A DNA stretch of 64,000 bases from Akkermansiaceae bacterium (lineage in GTDB: Bacteria > Verrucomicrobiota > Verrucomicrobiia > Verrucomicrobiales > Akkermansiaceae). Both the position numbers and the translations under genes were made by a program. The stretch spans positions 23,648 through 87,647 of the forward strand of contig CAIVKO010000044.1 of assembly GCA_903906515.1 (NCBI GenBank), written 5' to 3'. This document shows, piece after piece, positions 53,838 to 62,468 of the stretch; the stretch's first letter is position 1, and every line of letters begins with the position of its first letter. The notes below the pieces were generated by a model. That model ran no database searches, was not told where the DNA came from, and was given only the letters and a program-made list of their open reading frames with translations.

Positions 53838-55112
53838 TCAATCCTGTTCCACATCGATGTCCGGGACATGGGTGAAGCTGATGCGCATGGGCGCGTTGTC
53901 CCGGCTGTCTTGAACGCTGCCATAATAAACCACATGGCGGCCGTAGCGGGCCCGCAGTTTGTCGAGAGTGGTATCGAGTCGCTTGTGTTTTTCCTGATTC
54001 GGGGAGGCCATGGTGTCGGAAACGGTTTGGAAAAGGGATGGCGTATGATTGCCGGGATCACAAAGCCGCGTGAGGACCACGCCCACTTGTAGAATCCGGC
54101 AATTCGGCTCAGGTCGGTCACGCCACAGGCGGTCCAGCAGGCGTATCAACTCCAACGTCGAATCGGATTCGTCGATGCGGGCTTCGGATGCCCAAGACAC
54201 TCCTTGGAGAAACGAAAGCTGCATCGTCAGGGCACCCGTGAGCAGGCCGTGGGAACGGAGTCGTTCGCAGGCCTTGTGCAGCAACTTGCAGAGCACCGGC
54301 CATGCACGATCCGGGGTGCGGCAGTCCGGTGGGAGCACATGGCTGTGGCCGATGGATTTTCGGGCGGATACCAGATCCGGGATTTCATCACCGCGCAGCA
54401 AATGCCAAAGCCGGTCACCCATCACTCCGCCCCAGACCCTGTGCAGAACGGGCTTTGAGGCTGCGCAAAGACTCTCCACCGTATGGATTCCAGCCGCGTG
54501 CAACCTCGCTTCCATGCTGCGAGCAATGCCTGTCAAATCCCGGAGCGCGAGCGGGTGGAGGATCTCCGGCAGATCACGCGGTTCGATGATGAACAGCCCG
54601 TCCGGCTTGCGCATCTTGCTGGCCATTTTTGCCAGGAATTTGTTAGGGCCTGCGCCCACGCTCACTTTGATCACCGGCGATACGTTCCGAGTGACGGATT
54701 CCTTGATTTTCCTGCCGAGGTTTTCCACGGTTGACGGCTCGCGCAGATTGTAGGGCAGCCATGCCCACATTTCATCGATGCTCAGGACCGCTTCCACATG
54801 GATGCAATCCTCAACCGCCTCGATGACGCGGTGGTGGTAGCGGATGTATTCGGGAGGTTTGGATTCCACGATGGCGATGCCGGGACATAGGATCCGTGCG
54901 TCGCTGATGCGGGTGCCGGTCTTCACTCCGCAGGCCTTGGCCTCGTAGCTGGCGGCGATGCAGCAGGAACTCTCCGCCATCACCGGGGCAACCCCCACCG
55001 GCCTGCCACGGAGGCTGGGATCCAGGTGTTGCTCGACCGATGCGAAGAAGGAGTCGCAATCGACGAATAGGGCGGTGAGTGATCGTTCCACTGCCGGAAG
55101 AAGTGCATCCAA
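53838..55112 (-). CDS. Y-family DNA polymerase (DinB/Pol IV-like)
   Basis: 424 residues. Translesion polymerases of this family extend past damaged bases. The palm blocks are seen: ALFVDCDSFFASVEQHLDP with the first catalytic aspartate and the steric-gate Phe, and VEAVLSIDEMWAWLP with the second Asp-Glu pair. A thumb helix-hairpin-helix (LRDLTGIARSMEARLHAAGIHTVESLCA) and a little-finger domain follow. SIDEMWAW instead of SIDEAYLD is unusual. A possible operator-like inverted repeat is 26-48 bp before the start, as expected of an SOS gene. Not next to imuA or imuB/dnaE2. Confidence 0.87.
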   Translation of the reverse strand: MDALLPAVERSLTALFVDCDSFFASVEQHLDPSLRGRPVGVAPVMAESSCCIAASYEAKACGVKTGTRISDARILCPGIAIVESKPPEYIRYHHRVIEAVEDCIHVEAVLSIDEMWAWLPYNLREPSTVENLGRKIKESVTRNVSPVIKVSVGAGPNKFLAKMASKMRKPDGLFIIEPRDLPEILHPLALRDLTGIARSMEARLHAAGIHTVESLCAASKPVLHRVWGGVMGDRLWHLLRGDEIPDLVSARKSIGHSHVLPPDCRTPDRAWPVLCKLLHKACERLRSHGLLTGALTMQLSFLQGVSWASEARIDESDSTLELIRLLDRLWRDRPEPNCRILQVGVVLTRLCDPGNHTPSLFQTVSDTMASPNQEKHKRLDTTLDKLRARYGRHVVYYGSVQDSRDNAPMRISFTHVPDIDVEQD

Positions 55113-55137
55113 ATGGCGGTCAGGTCAACTAAAATGT

Positions 55138-55160
55138 GTTCAATAGAACTATAGTTGAAC
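55138..55160. promoter_or_regulatory. Candidate SOS-type operator between dinB-like and miaB genes
   Basis: The sequence has GTTCAA and TTGAAC at its ends and the overlapping core GTTCAATAGAAC (GTTC-N4-GAAC) with another GAACTATAGTTG next to it. Such GTTC/GAAC spacings are LexA-box-like. It lies directly upstream of the Y-family polymerase and could control it. Confidence 0.4.
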
Positions 55161-55361
55161 GGGGCGAAAATGCGTCGAACATTCGTCTTCGCCACCACCG
55201 GCACTGAGGCTATGGAGGTCAAGAAGGTTACGACGGACAAGCTGTTTCGCGGCTTGTTGATTTTGACTTGTGCCTTGTTTCATCACTTCAAAAATCAAAA
55301 ACCTGCGGTCTTGAATCTCCGGTTTTTCCGGCTTAGCTTGCGCGCCCGACCCGGAAATTCC

Positions 55362-56732
55362 ATGCCGAAAATTTACCTCAAAACCTACGGATGCCAGATG
55401 AATGAGCGCGACTCGGAACAAGTCCTGCGCACGTTCAGCGAGGGAGGCTACACGGTCACGACGAAGGAAAATGAGGCGGATGCCATTTTGATCAATACCT
55501 GTTCCGTGCGTGATCAGGCGGAGCAGAAAGCGCTCGGGAAAATGGGCCACATGATGCACGCCGGACGCGATCGGAAACATGTCGTCTATGGATTCATGGG
55601 CTGCATGGCCCAGTCACGCGGTGACGAACTTTTCAAAGCCGTGCCGAGCCTGGATGTGGTCGTTGGCACGCAGAAATATCACCGGGTTTTTGAATACGTG
55701 GACACCATCCTCAAGCGGCGTCTCGAAGCCCGCATGGACGATCCGACCTACTCGTTGCGTGGTGATAGTGTTTGCGATGTGGCCGAAGAAGAGGGCTCGC
55801 AAAACACCATTCGTGATCATGTGGTCAAGCCCCGCGAGTCGTCGGCTTTTGTTTCCATCATGCAGGGCTGCAACATGCGCTGTTCGTTCTGCATCGTGCC
55901 GGATACGCGCGGCAAGGAACGTGGGAGACCCATCCATGATATCATCGGAGAAGTCCGTCACCTCGCCGCCAATGGCGTGAAGGAGGTGACTTTGTTAGGG
56001 CAGATCGTCAATCTCTACGGACGCAACGAGTTCCCGAAAATCAACGGCAAGTCGCCCTTCGTCCAGCTTCTCGAAGCTGTGCACGAAATCGAGGGGATCG
56101 AGCGCATTCGTTTCACGTCCCCCCATCCGATCGGTTACCGGGACGATCTCATCGCCGCCTTCACTTATCTGCCGAAACTTTGCTCGCACATTCATTTTCC
56201 GATGCAGAGCGGATCGGATCGCATCCTGCGCGAGATGCGTCGACCGTATCGCAACGAAAAGTTCATCGAGATCTGCGAGAAAATGAAGGCCGCTCGTCCC
56301 GGCATCGCCATCACCACCGACATCATTGTTGGCTTCCCCGGCGAGACCGTGGAGGACTTCCAGATGACGATCGATACCGTCGAGCGCCTGCAATTCGACA
56401 ACGCCTTTGTCTTCCGCTATTCGAAACGCCGCAATACCCCGGCGGCAGAGATGGAGGATCAACTTTCCGAACCGGAAAAGGAAAGCCGCAACCAGCGCTT
56501 GCTGGATGTCGTCAACCGCATCGCCATCGCGAAAAACGCCGCTATCGTCGGCACCACCCAGCAGGTCCTTTGCGAAGGTCCATCCAAAACCAAGGCCACC
56601 CGCCTCACGGGACGCACCGCGCAGAACAAGGTCGTCATCTTCGATGGCGAGCCAGACCGCCTCGTCGGCCGATTGCTCGACATCCAAATCGAGGAATCCG
56701 GCGGATTTTCGCTCTTTGGTAAAGTGGTCTAG
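55362..56732 (+). CDS. miaB: tRNA-2-methylthio-N6-dimethylallyladenosine synthase
   Basis: 456 residues from ATG 55362 (MPKIYLKTYGCQMNERDSEQ); upstream frame to 55155 is not conserved. A radical-SAM methylthiotransferase for position 37 of tRNA. The N-terminal auxiliary cluster cysteines are in GCQMNERDSE, INTCSVRDQAEQK and GFMGCMAQ. The radical-SAM motif CNMRCSFC is near residue 170, followed by IVPDTRGKERGR. The TRAM domain at the end (GRTAQNKVVIFDGEPDRLVGRLLDIQIEES) is present. The 200 bp before it hold the shared promoter with the polymerase gene. Confidence 0.94.
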   Translation: MPKIYLKTYGCQMNERDSEQVLRTFSEGGYTVTTKENEADAILINTCSVRDQAEQKALGKMGHMMHAGRDRKHVVYGFMGCMAQSRGDELFKAVPSLDVVVGTQKYHRVFEYVDTILKRRLEARMDDPTYSLRGDSVCDVAEEEGSQNTIRDHVVKPRESSAFVSIMQGCNMRCSFCIVPDTRGKERGRPIHDIIGEVRHLAANGVKEVTLLGQIVNLYGRNEFPKINGKSPFVQLLEAVHEIEGIERIRFTSPHPIGYRDDLIAAFTYLPKLCSHIHFPMQSGSDRILREMRRPYRNEKFIEICEKMKAARPGIAITTDIIVGFPGETVEDFQMTIDTVERLQFDNAFVFRYSKRRNTPAAEMEDQLSEPEKESRNQRLLDVVNRIAIAKNAAIVGTTQQVLCEGPSKTKATRLTGRTAQNKVVIFDGEPDRLVGRLLDIQIEESGGFSLFGKVV

Positions 56733-56860
56733 CGGGCGGGTGATTTTTTCAAATGCGCATGTCATGATGAATCGGCCATCCATTCCGGACGCAACCCCGA
56801 TTGGGGTTGGATAAAATGTGGGCCGGATTTGACGTTTGGTCCAAACCTGTTTATGGATCG

Positions 56861-56894
56861 TTTTTCCACACCGACCATTTTTCCACACCGACCA
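56861..56894. repeat. 17-bp tandem duplication at the def start
   Basis: TTTTTCCACACCGACCA is repeated exactly, back to back (56861-56877, 56878-56894), ending at the first base of the def ATG. A pyrimidine tract before the start, doubled. May be a recent slip or duplication of the leader. Confidence 0.85.
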
Positions 56895-57451
56895 TGATTC
56901 GCGAAATTGTCCAATACGGCCATCCCATCCTCCGCCAACGCTGCCGTCCCGTCACCGAAGTGAACGATGACGTGATGCAACTTGTCGCTGATATGCTCGA
57001 CACGATGGTGGACGCGAACGGCGTGGGATTGGCGGCTCCACAGGTGGCTGAGGACGTGCGACTTGCGGTGATCGATGTCTCACACGATCCCGAGTGCGTC
57101 TCGTTTCTCAAGGTCAATGGCGAGGATGCCTGCTTGGAATCGATCATGCCATTGGTTTTCATCAACCCTGAGTTGGTCTACAGCCAGGAAAAGGAAATGG
57201 GCACGGAAGGCTGCCTGAGCATCCGCGGCATCCGCACGGAAGTCCGTCGGCCCTCTGCGGTGAAGGCGACCTTGCCGCAGCTTGATGGATCAGTGCTTGT
57301 GGTGGAAACCGACGGGCTGCTCGCACGCGCCTTGCAGCATGAAATCGACCATCTCAACGGAGTGTTGTTCGTGGACCGGCTCAGCGCGGTCGGAAAGGTT
57401 TCGATGAAAAACCGCCTCCGCAGATTGCTTGAGGAAGGACCCGGGCGTTAA
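56894..57451 (+). CDS. def: Peptide deformylase
   Basis: 185 residues. It removes the formyl group from nascent peptides. All three motifs: GVGLAAPQV near residue 44, EGCLSI near 108 with the metal Cys, and HEIDHLNGVLF near 150 with the two metal His and Glu. ATG 56894 (MIREIVQYGHPILRQRC) is canonical. A loop insert (DVSHDPECVSFLKVNGEDACLES) sits between motifs. The 3' end overlaps the convergent nagZ gene by 4 bp. Confidence 0.95.
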   Translation: MIREIVQYGHPILRQRCRPVTEVNDDVMQLVADMLDTMVDANGVGLAAPQVAEDVRLAVIDVSHDPECVSFLKVNGEDACLESIMPLVFINPELVYSQEKEMGTEGCLSIRGIRTEVRRPSAVKATLPQLDGSVLVVETDGLLARALQHEIDHLNGVLFVDRLSAVGKVSMKNRLRRLLEEGPGR

Positions 57452-58545
57452 TATCCCACCACCGGACTGGACGTGCCAGTCGTGGTTTCTTCGTCATAGC
57501 TGTCGGCCAGTTTGGAGAGTCCGGCGCAGGTATCCGCCCATTTTTGGTCCGACCAGATATGGGGATGTTGCAGGGTTTTCCAACGGAATTCCTCCACTCT
57601 CTCCCGCGCCACCGCCGTGATGTTGCGCGGCAGTTCGGCGATCGCCCGCGCTGCGATTTCCGCCGTGTCCGTGCGGTGGCAGATCATCGCGAGGTCGTTG
57701 CCCGCCGAGATTGCGAGCTTGGCATCCTCGCCCCGTCCGTAGCGACCGCTGATCGCCGTCATGTCGAGGTCGTCGGTTAGGACGAGGTGTCGGTCGAATC
57801 CGAGCTGGTCTCTCAGAAACCGGCGGATGACGCGTGGTGAAAGCGATGCGGGGAAATCCGGATCGATGTTAGGAAACTCGACATGTGCCAGCATCACGGC
57901 ATCCAGCTCCGGCATCAGCGCGGTGTAGGGAATGACATCCTCGCGCAGCAACTCGTCCAGTGTGGCGGGTGAGGACGGCAGATCGTGATGGGGGTCGGAA
58001 AGCGCACGTCCGCAAGCCGGGAAATGTTTTCCGCAGCCGGCCACGCCACGTTTGCGCATCCATCGGTTCCAATGGCCGGCATAGTCGATCACCCGCTGAG
58101 GATCGCGTCCCCAGCAACGGCCGCGCAGCGCGTTCTGGACGCCGGGAAAATGATCTAGATCCAATACCGGAGCGAAGTTCAGGTTGATGCCTAACAAGCG
58201 AAGAAGGTCCGCCGTCAACACCGCCGCATCTGCGATGTGCCGCATGTTCCCCACAGCGGCCAAGGCGGGGGCCGATGGCGCGGCGGGTGCGATCCCGGTG
58301 GTCCGGGTGACCCGTCCGCCCTCCTGGTCGATGCCGATGATCGGCAGTATCCTGGATAGCCCGCGCAGATCATCGGTGAGCCTGCGTGTTTGTTCCGCAG
58401 ATACGATGTTGCGCGTGAAAAGGATGTAACCCGCCGGTTGAATTCTTTTGAATAAATCCGCCTCGTCCGGAGTGAGTTCCGGACCCGAAAGGCCTAGCAG
58501 GAGCAACGAACCATCCGTCATCGCCGCTATTTCATCATGTGCCAC
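57448..58545 (-). CDS. nagZ: Beta-N-acetylhexosaminidase, glycoside hydrolase family 3
   Basis: 365 residues. NagZ removes GlcNAc from muropeptides in the cytoplasm during cell-wall recycling. Family blocks: GYILFTRNIVSAEQTRRL, PIIGIDQEGGRVTRTTG, INLNFAPVLDLDH, and LVLTDDLDMTAISGRYG with the catalytic Asp nucleophile. The usual KHFPGHG reads KHFPACGRALSDPHHDLP, keeping K-H-F and the D-x-H dyad but not GHG. No signal peptide, consistent with the cytoplasm. Start at 58545, or M9; both are possible. Confidence 0.86.
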   Translation of the reverse strand: MAHDEIAAMTDGSLLLLGLSGPELTPDEADLFKRIQPAGYILFTRNIVSAEQTRRLTDDLRGLSRILPIIGIDQEGGRVTRTTGIAPAAPSAPALAAVGNMRHIADAAVLTADLLRLLGINLNFAPVLDLDHFPGVQNALRGRCWGRDPQRVIDYAGHWNRWMRKRGVAGCGKHFPACGRALSDPHHDLPSSPATLDELLREDVIPYTALMPELDAVMLAHVEFPNIDPDFPASLSPRVIRRFLRDQLGFDRHLVLTDDLDMTAISGRYGRGEDAKLAISAGNDLAMICHRTDTAEIAARAIAELPRNITAVARERVEEFRWKTLQHPHIWSDQKWADTCAGLSKLADSYDEETTTGTSSPVVGY

Positions 58546-58572
58546 CGGGGATGTCGATAGCGCTAGACGGAA

Positions 58573-58605
58573 AAAACCGCCTGCGCTTGGGGCACAGGCG
58601 GTTTT
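58573..58605 (-). terminator. Intrinsic terminator after rplQ
   Basis: AAAACCGCCTG pairs perfectly with CAGGCGGTTTT over 11 bp around an 11-base loop, 24 bp after the rplQ stop, with T's on the minus strand. Confidence 0.88.
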
Positions 58606-58629
58606 GGAATGATGGATCGGATTACCGGA

Positions 58630-59052
58630 TTATTCCGCAGCGGTCTTCGCTTCGGTTTCGGCGGATTCCTCGACGACTTCCGCAGTGGCAGCCACGACGC
58701 GGTCGACCCACTCGATGACAGCCATCTGGGCGGAGTCGGTCATGCGGGCGCCGAGTTTGGTGATCCGGCAATAGCCGCCTTGACGGTCCTTGGAAGCGGG
58801 GGCCACTTCGGAGAACAGTTTCTTGACGGTTTCCTTCTGGTGAAGGAAGGCAATGGCCAAACGGCGGGAATGCAGGTCGTCGCGCTTGGCGAGGGTGACC
58901 AGTTTTTCCGCCACCGGGCGCAGGGCCTTGGCCTTGCCGAGGGTGGTTTTGATACGGCCGTGCTGGATCAGGCTGCAGGCCAGGTTGGAAAGCAATGCCT
59001 TGCGGTGCGAGGCGTTGCGCTTCAGTTTTACAGTTTTGCTACGATGTCTCAT
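58630..59052 (-). CDS. rplQ: 50S ribosomal protein L17
   Basis: 140 residues. The whole conserved core is there: MRHRSKTVKLKRNASHRKALLSNLACSLIQHGRIKTTLGKAKALRPVAEKLVTLAKR, and GGYCRITKLGARMTDSAQMAVIEWVD. The C-terminus adds a short Glu/Ala-rich tail. It follows rpoA by 33 bp, as in the standard alpha operon. Confidence 0.97.
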   Translation of the reverse strand: MRHRSKTVKLKRNASHRKALLSNLACSLIQHGRIKTTLGKAKALRPVAEKLVTLAKRDDLHSRRLAIAFLHQKETVKKLFSEVAPASKDRQGGYCRITKLGARMTDSAQMAVIEWVDRVVAATAEVVEESAETEAKTAAE

Positions 59053-59085
59053 CGGATGATTCTTTTTAAAGTTAGAAGTTAGGGG

Positions 59086-60168
59086 TTATTCGTCAAGGTT
59101 TTGGGCGATCAGGTCGGCAAGTCCGACCGGAGCCTCGTCTTCCGCACCGAGACGCGGACCGCGGGAGGCGGCGGCGGCACCGGCCAGCAACGAGGGTTCG
59201 AAGGTCATGCCAAGACCGAGACCGAGCTCGACGAGTTTGTCCTTGATTTCGTTGAGCGACTTCTTGCCGAAGTTGCGGTATTTGAGCATCTCTGCTTCGG
59301 ACTTCATCGCGAGTTGGCCCACCGTGGTGATGTTCGCGTTGTTGAGGCAGTTGGCGGCACGAACCGAGAGTTCGATTTCGTTGACCGACATGTTGAGAAG
59401 CTTCTTGAGAGCGGCGTTTTCCTCGCTGGACTCGGCCGGTGCTTCTTCGAAGTCCACTGCGTTTTCATCGTAGTTGACGAACACGTCGAGGTGGTGGCGG
59501 AGAATCGCGGATGCTTGCAGAAGCGCGTCTTGCGGAGTGATGCGACCGTCGGTCCAGATATCGAGCACCAGCTTGTCGAAGTCGGTCATCTGGCCGACCC
59601 GTGTGGTTTCCACGGCATACTTGACGCGGGTAACAGGGGAGAAGATCGAGTCGATGGCAATGACGCCGATCGGTTGGTCCTTGCGCTTGTTTTCATCGCC
59701 AGTGGAGAAACCACGGCCGACGCGGACTTCGAATTCGCAGTCGAACTTCACCTTCTTGTCGAGGGTGCAAATGAGCTGATCCTTGTTGACCACATCGAAA
59801 ATATGGTCGGCTTGGATATCACCAGCGGTGACCACGCCTTCTTTCTCAACCTTGATGGTGAGGATGCGGGGCTCCTTCTCGTTGTGGATGAATTTCACCT
59901 TCTTCAGGTTGAGCACGATGTCGGTGACATCTTCCACCACGCCGGGGAGGCTGGAGAATTCGTGCTGCACGCCCGCGATGCGGACGGAAGTGATGGCGGC
60001 ACCTTCCAGCGAGGAGAGGAGCACGCGGCGTAGGGAGTTACCGATCGTGTGGCCATATCCGCGCTCAAAAGGCTCGGCGATGAACTGGGCGTAGGTATCG
60101 GTGGCGGTATCCTCGTTGCGAACGAGGCGGTTGGGGAGCTCGAAACGAGCAAGTTTAACGGCTGACAT
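59086..60168 (-). CDS. rpoA: DNA-directed RNA polymerase alpha subunit
   Basis: 360 residues, a little longer than most. The N-terminal assembly domain has ERGYGHTIGNSLRRVLLSSLEGAAITSVRIAGVQHEFSSLPGVVEDVTDIVLNLK. The C-terminal DNA- and activator-binding domain has ELSVRAANCLNNANITTVGQLAMKSEAEMLKYRNFGKKSLNEIKDKL. Extra residues sit in the linker and tail. rpsM, rpsK and rpsD do not precede it; the plus-strand gene at 60408 does, so rpoA-rplQ have their own promoter in the 240 bp AT-rich stretch at 60169-60407. Confidence 0.97.
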   Translation of the reverse strand: MSAVKLARFELPNRLVRNEDTATDTYAQFIAEPFERGYGHTIGNSLRRVLLSSLEGAAITSVRIAGVQHEFSSLPGVVEDVTDIVLNLKKVKFIHNEKEPRILTIKVEKEGVVTAGDIQADHIFDVVNKDQLICTLDKKVKFDCEFEVRVGRGFSTGDENKRKDQPIGVIAIDSIFSPVTRVKYAVETTRVGQMTDFDKLVLDIWTDGRITPQDALLQASAILRHHLDVFVNYDENAVDFEEAPAESSEENAALKKLLNMSVNEIELSVRAANCLNNANITTVGQLAMKSEAEMLKYRNFGKKSLNEIKDKLVELGLGLGMTFEPSLLAGAAAASRGPRLGAEDEAPVGLADLIAQNLDE

Positions 60169-60407
60169 ATTGTATTTTGGAATGCCGGGTTACCCTCCAG
60201 CGGGCAAATTCACCCCAATTGATGGGACGAAGCGGAGGACCGACGGCGTGTTTGAAATGCCCGGGACGCGGACTAAATGCCGCCTTGCGACTGCTTGCAA
60301 ACCAATTTTTGCCAAATTTCATCAAAAAAATGATCTTTTTGATAAATTTTTGCTAGATTTCCCGACGAAAATGGGGTAAGTGGCGAATGCATTCAAACAA
60401 TAACCCT

Positions 60408-60671
60408 ATGAAATCAAAGAAAAACCTTACCAGATTCACCTACGAAAGTGCGGCATTTGAAGGATGGCGTCTCTGCATCAGCAGGGCCGGCACCACATTC
60501 ACCCGCTACTTCCCTGACAAAAAGTTCGAGGGACCTAAAAAGTCGCTCGCTGCTGCCGAGAAAGCCCTCGCGGAACTCAAGGCAATCATCGATGGCGCGA
60601 AACGCGTGGACGGAAAGCTGACCCCAACCACGATTCGTAAGGCCGAAAAACTCCTTGCGGATGCGGTGTGA
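60408..60671 (+). CDS. Small protein with AP2-like DNA-binding domain
   Basis: 87 residues from ATG 60408 (MKSKKNLTRFTY). FEGWRLCISRAGTTFTRYFPDKKFEGPKKSLAAAEKALAELK resembles the bacterial AP2 domain: a W-x-x-x-I strand, a following strand ending in R-x-F, a G turn and a helix with A's. AP2 domains bind DNA and are found in phage and bacterial endonucleases and small regulators. Nothing else is fused. A role as a regulator is inference; the match is by eye. Confidence 0.5.
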   Translation: MKSKKNLTRFTYESAAFEGWRLCISRAGTTFTRYFPDKKFEGPKKSLAAAEKALAELKAIIDGAKRVDGKLTPTTIRKAEKLLADAV

Positions 60672-60733
60672 ATTCCCATGGCCGGGGTTATTCATTCTTT
60701 TTTGACAGCCCCGGCTTGTGAGGGATTGACCTC

Positions 60734-62152
60734 GTGATTGGCCAAATGTCGTCGGTGATTCATTGGTTTCGCCGCGATTTAAGAATCGCGGATAATTCTT
60801 CGTTGATTCGTGCATCGGAAACAGGCCTGCCTGTGATTCCTGTCTATTTTCCGTCATCATGGAAGCGTGATCACGCATGGACCGGGGCAGGTCGGCAACA
60901 TTTCCTTTGTGGCTGCCTTGCTTCGTTGTCCCGGAATATTGAAACCCTAGGCGGACGATTGTTGATCCGTCACGGGGATGTGGTGGAGGGATTGCGCCGA
61001 TTGGCGGCCGAATGTGGTGCTGTGGCGATCCATTTCAACAAAGACCCGGATCCTTATGGAAAGCTTGTTGAGGCGCGGGTGCGGAAAATGTGTCTGGAAA
61101 TCGGGATCGATTGCCATGGATACGATGATGTATCGCTGCATCGACCCGACGAAGTTCTAACCCAGGGCAGGCAGCCATATCGGGTTTACACTCCCTACAG
61201 CCGGAATTGGTTGTCGCTTGCAAAGCCCAAGCCAGTGGGTAAGCCCAAAACACTGCGGACGCCCGCGATTCTTAAATCCGAACCGCTTCCCACCGTGGCG
61301 CACTGGGGATTGACAGTTCCCTCCATACGGATTCCGGAGCCTGGCGAACGGGCGGCCCGGGACAGGCTGAAGGCCGCCGTGCACGGGAAAATCCAGGCAT
61401 ACCTCGCGCATCGGGATTTTCCGGCGGCGGATGGCACCTCAAGAATCTCACAGGATTTACGATTTGGCCTGATTTCTATCCGAACGGTTTTTTCATCGGC
61501 CATGAAGGCCCGCGCGCTTGCTAATCCGCTCGGACGTGCGGGGATCGATACCTTCATCAAGGAGTTGGCATGGAGGGAGTTTTATTTCGCGATTCTCGAT
61601 CATTTTCCCCACGTGCTCGATGTGGAATTCAACACCGATTGGCGCGGATTGCCATGGGCCGAACCCGGTCCACTATTCGAACTCTGGAAAGCCGGTCAGA
61701 CGGGTTTTCCAATCGTGGATGCCGGAATGCGCGAATTGCTGGCCACCGGGCACATGCACAACCGGGTCCGGATGATCACGGCGATGTTTCTCACCAAAGA
61801 CCTGCACGTGGATTGGAAACAAGGGGAGTCCCACTTCATGCGCCATCTGTTGGACGGGGAGATTGCCTCTAATAACGGCGGTTGGCAGTGGTCGGCCGGC
61901 ACCGGGGCGGATGCCGCACCTTATTTCCGCATCCAAAACCCATGGTCCCAAAGCGCGCGATACGATGCGGCCGGCACCTACATCAAACGCTGGATTCCGG
62001 AGTTGGCGAATGTCGATGCCGCGAAATTCGCAGCACCTCCAGCCGACGGAAAACCGCTGGCTCCCGGATACCCGCTCCCATGCCTGGACCACGGCAAGGA
62101 ACGCGCACGCACGTTGGAAATTTTCAAGCGCCACCGAGCAAACGCCCGCTGA
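60734..62152 (+). CDS. phr: Deoxyribodipyrimidine photolyase (class I CPD type)
   Basis: 472 residues. It repairs UV dimers in DNA using light. The N-terminal antenna domain begins VIHWFRRDLRIADNSSLIRA. The FAD-binding domain shows GRAGIDTFIKELAWREFYFAIL, DAGMRELLATGHMHNRVRMITAMFLTKDLHVDWKQGESHFMRHLLDGEIASNNGGWQWSAGTGADAAPYFRIQNPWSQSARYD. The Asn, Trp and Asp residues that hold FAD are intact. GTG 60734 has a plausible ribosome site (GAGGG) nine bases upstream; ATG 60746 is the alternative. A DNA-repair gene beside the AP2-like protein. Confidence 0.93.
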   Translation: MIGQMSSVIHWFRRDLRIADNSSLIRASETGLPVIPVYFPSSWKRDHAWTGAGRQHFLCGCLASLSRNIETLGGRLLIRHGDVVEGLRRLAAECGAVAIHFNKDPDPYGKLVEARVRKMCLEIGIDCHGYDDVSLHRPDEVLTQGRQPYRVYTPYSRNWLSLAKPKPVGKPKTLRTPAILKSEPLPTVAHWGLTVPSIRIPEPGERAARDRLKAAVHGKIQAYLAHRDFPAADGTSRISQDLRFGLISIRTVFSSAMKARALANPLGRAGIDTFIKELAWREFYFAILDHFPHVLDVEFNTDWRGLPWAEPGPLFELWKAGQTGFPIVDAGMRELLATGHMHNRVRMITAMFLTKDLHVDWKQGESHFMRHLLDGEIASNNGGWQWSAGTGADAAPYFRIQNPWSQSARYDAAGTYIKRWIPELANVDAAKFAAPPADGKPLAPGYPLPCLDHGKERARTLEIFKRHRANAR

Positions 62153-62205
62153 ACACTGGCATCTTCTCCCGCTGACCACTGATCCCTCGCACAAAAGAAA
62201 CGAAA

Positions 62206-62370
62206 ATGAAAACCAAGAAAGCCCCCTTCGACATCTACATCCCCGCCATCGAAATCGAGGTTTACACCGACGGTTCCAGCAACGAAACGGTGACACCGGA
62301 GTCCTCCATCCTCATTGATAAAACCCAGGCTCGCTACATGGGCCTGCTTGTCGGTTTGGATATGATATAG
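62206..62370 (+). CDS. Small ORF (54 aa), unknown
   Basis: A 54-codon frame reads MKTKKAPFDIYIPAIEIEVYT... and ends LVGLDMI. It is basic at the start, then acidic and strand-prone. A-rich leader before the ATG. Lies 53 bp after the photolyase stop in the same direction. No domain. Moderately likely to be real because of its length and codon usage. Confidence 0.45.
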   Translation: MKTKKAPFDIYIPAIEIEVYTDGSSNETVTPESSILIDKTQARYMGLLVGLDMI

Positions 62371-62377
62371 TGGGAAT

Positions 62378-62408
62378 CATGCCTCGCCTAAGTCAGAGGC
62401 GAGGTATG
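62378..62408. terminator. Hairpin after the small ORF
   Basis: CATGCCTCGCC pairs with GGCGAGGTATG with one G-T, around a 9-base loop, 7 bp after the stop. No T-run follows, so termination is uncertain, but the position suits a 3' end. Confidence 0.5.
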
Positions 62409-62468
62409 TTCACAAGGACCTCTGTTTCAGCTCGATGTTGTGGTAATGGCGTCTCCGCTTCCAGGAAA

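Noticed and set aside
55155..55361. 69-residue N-terminal extension of MiaB
   Set aside because: Not conserved and it covers the promoter region; the MPKIYLKTYGC start is standard.
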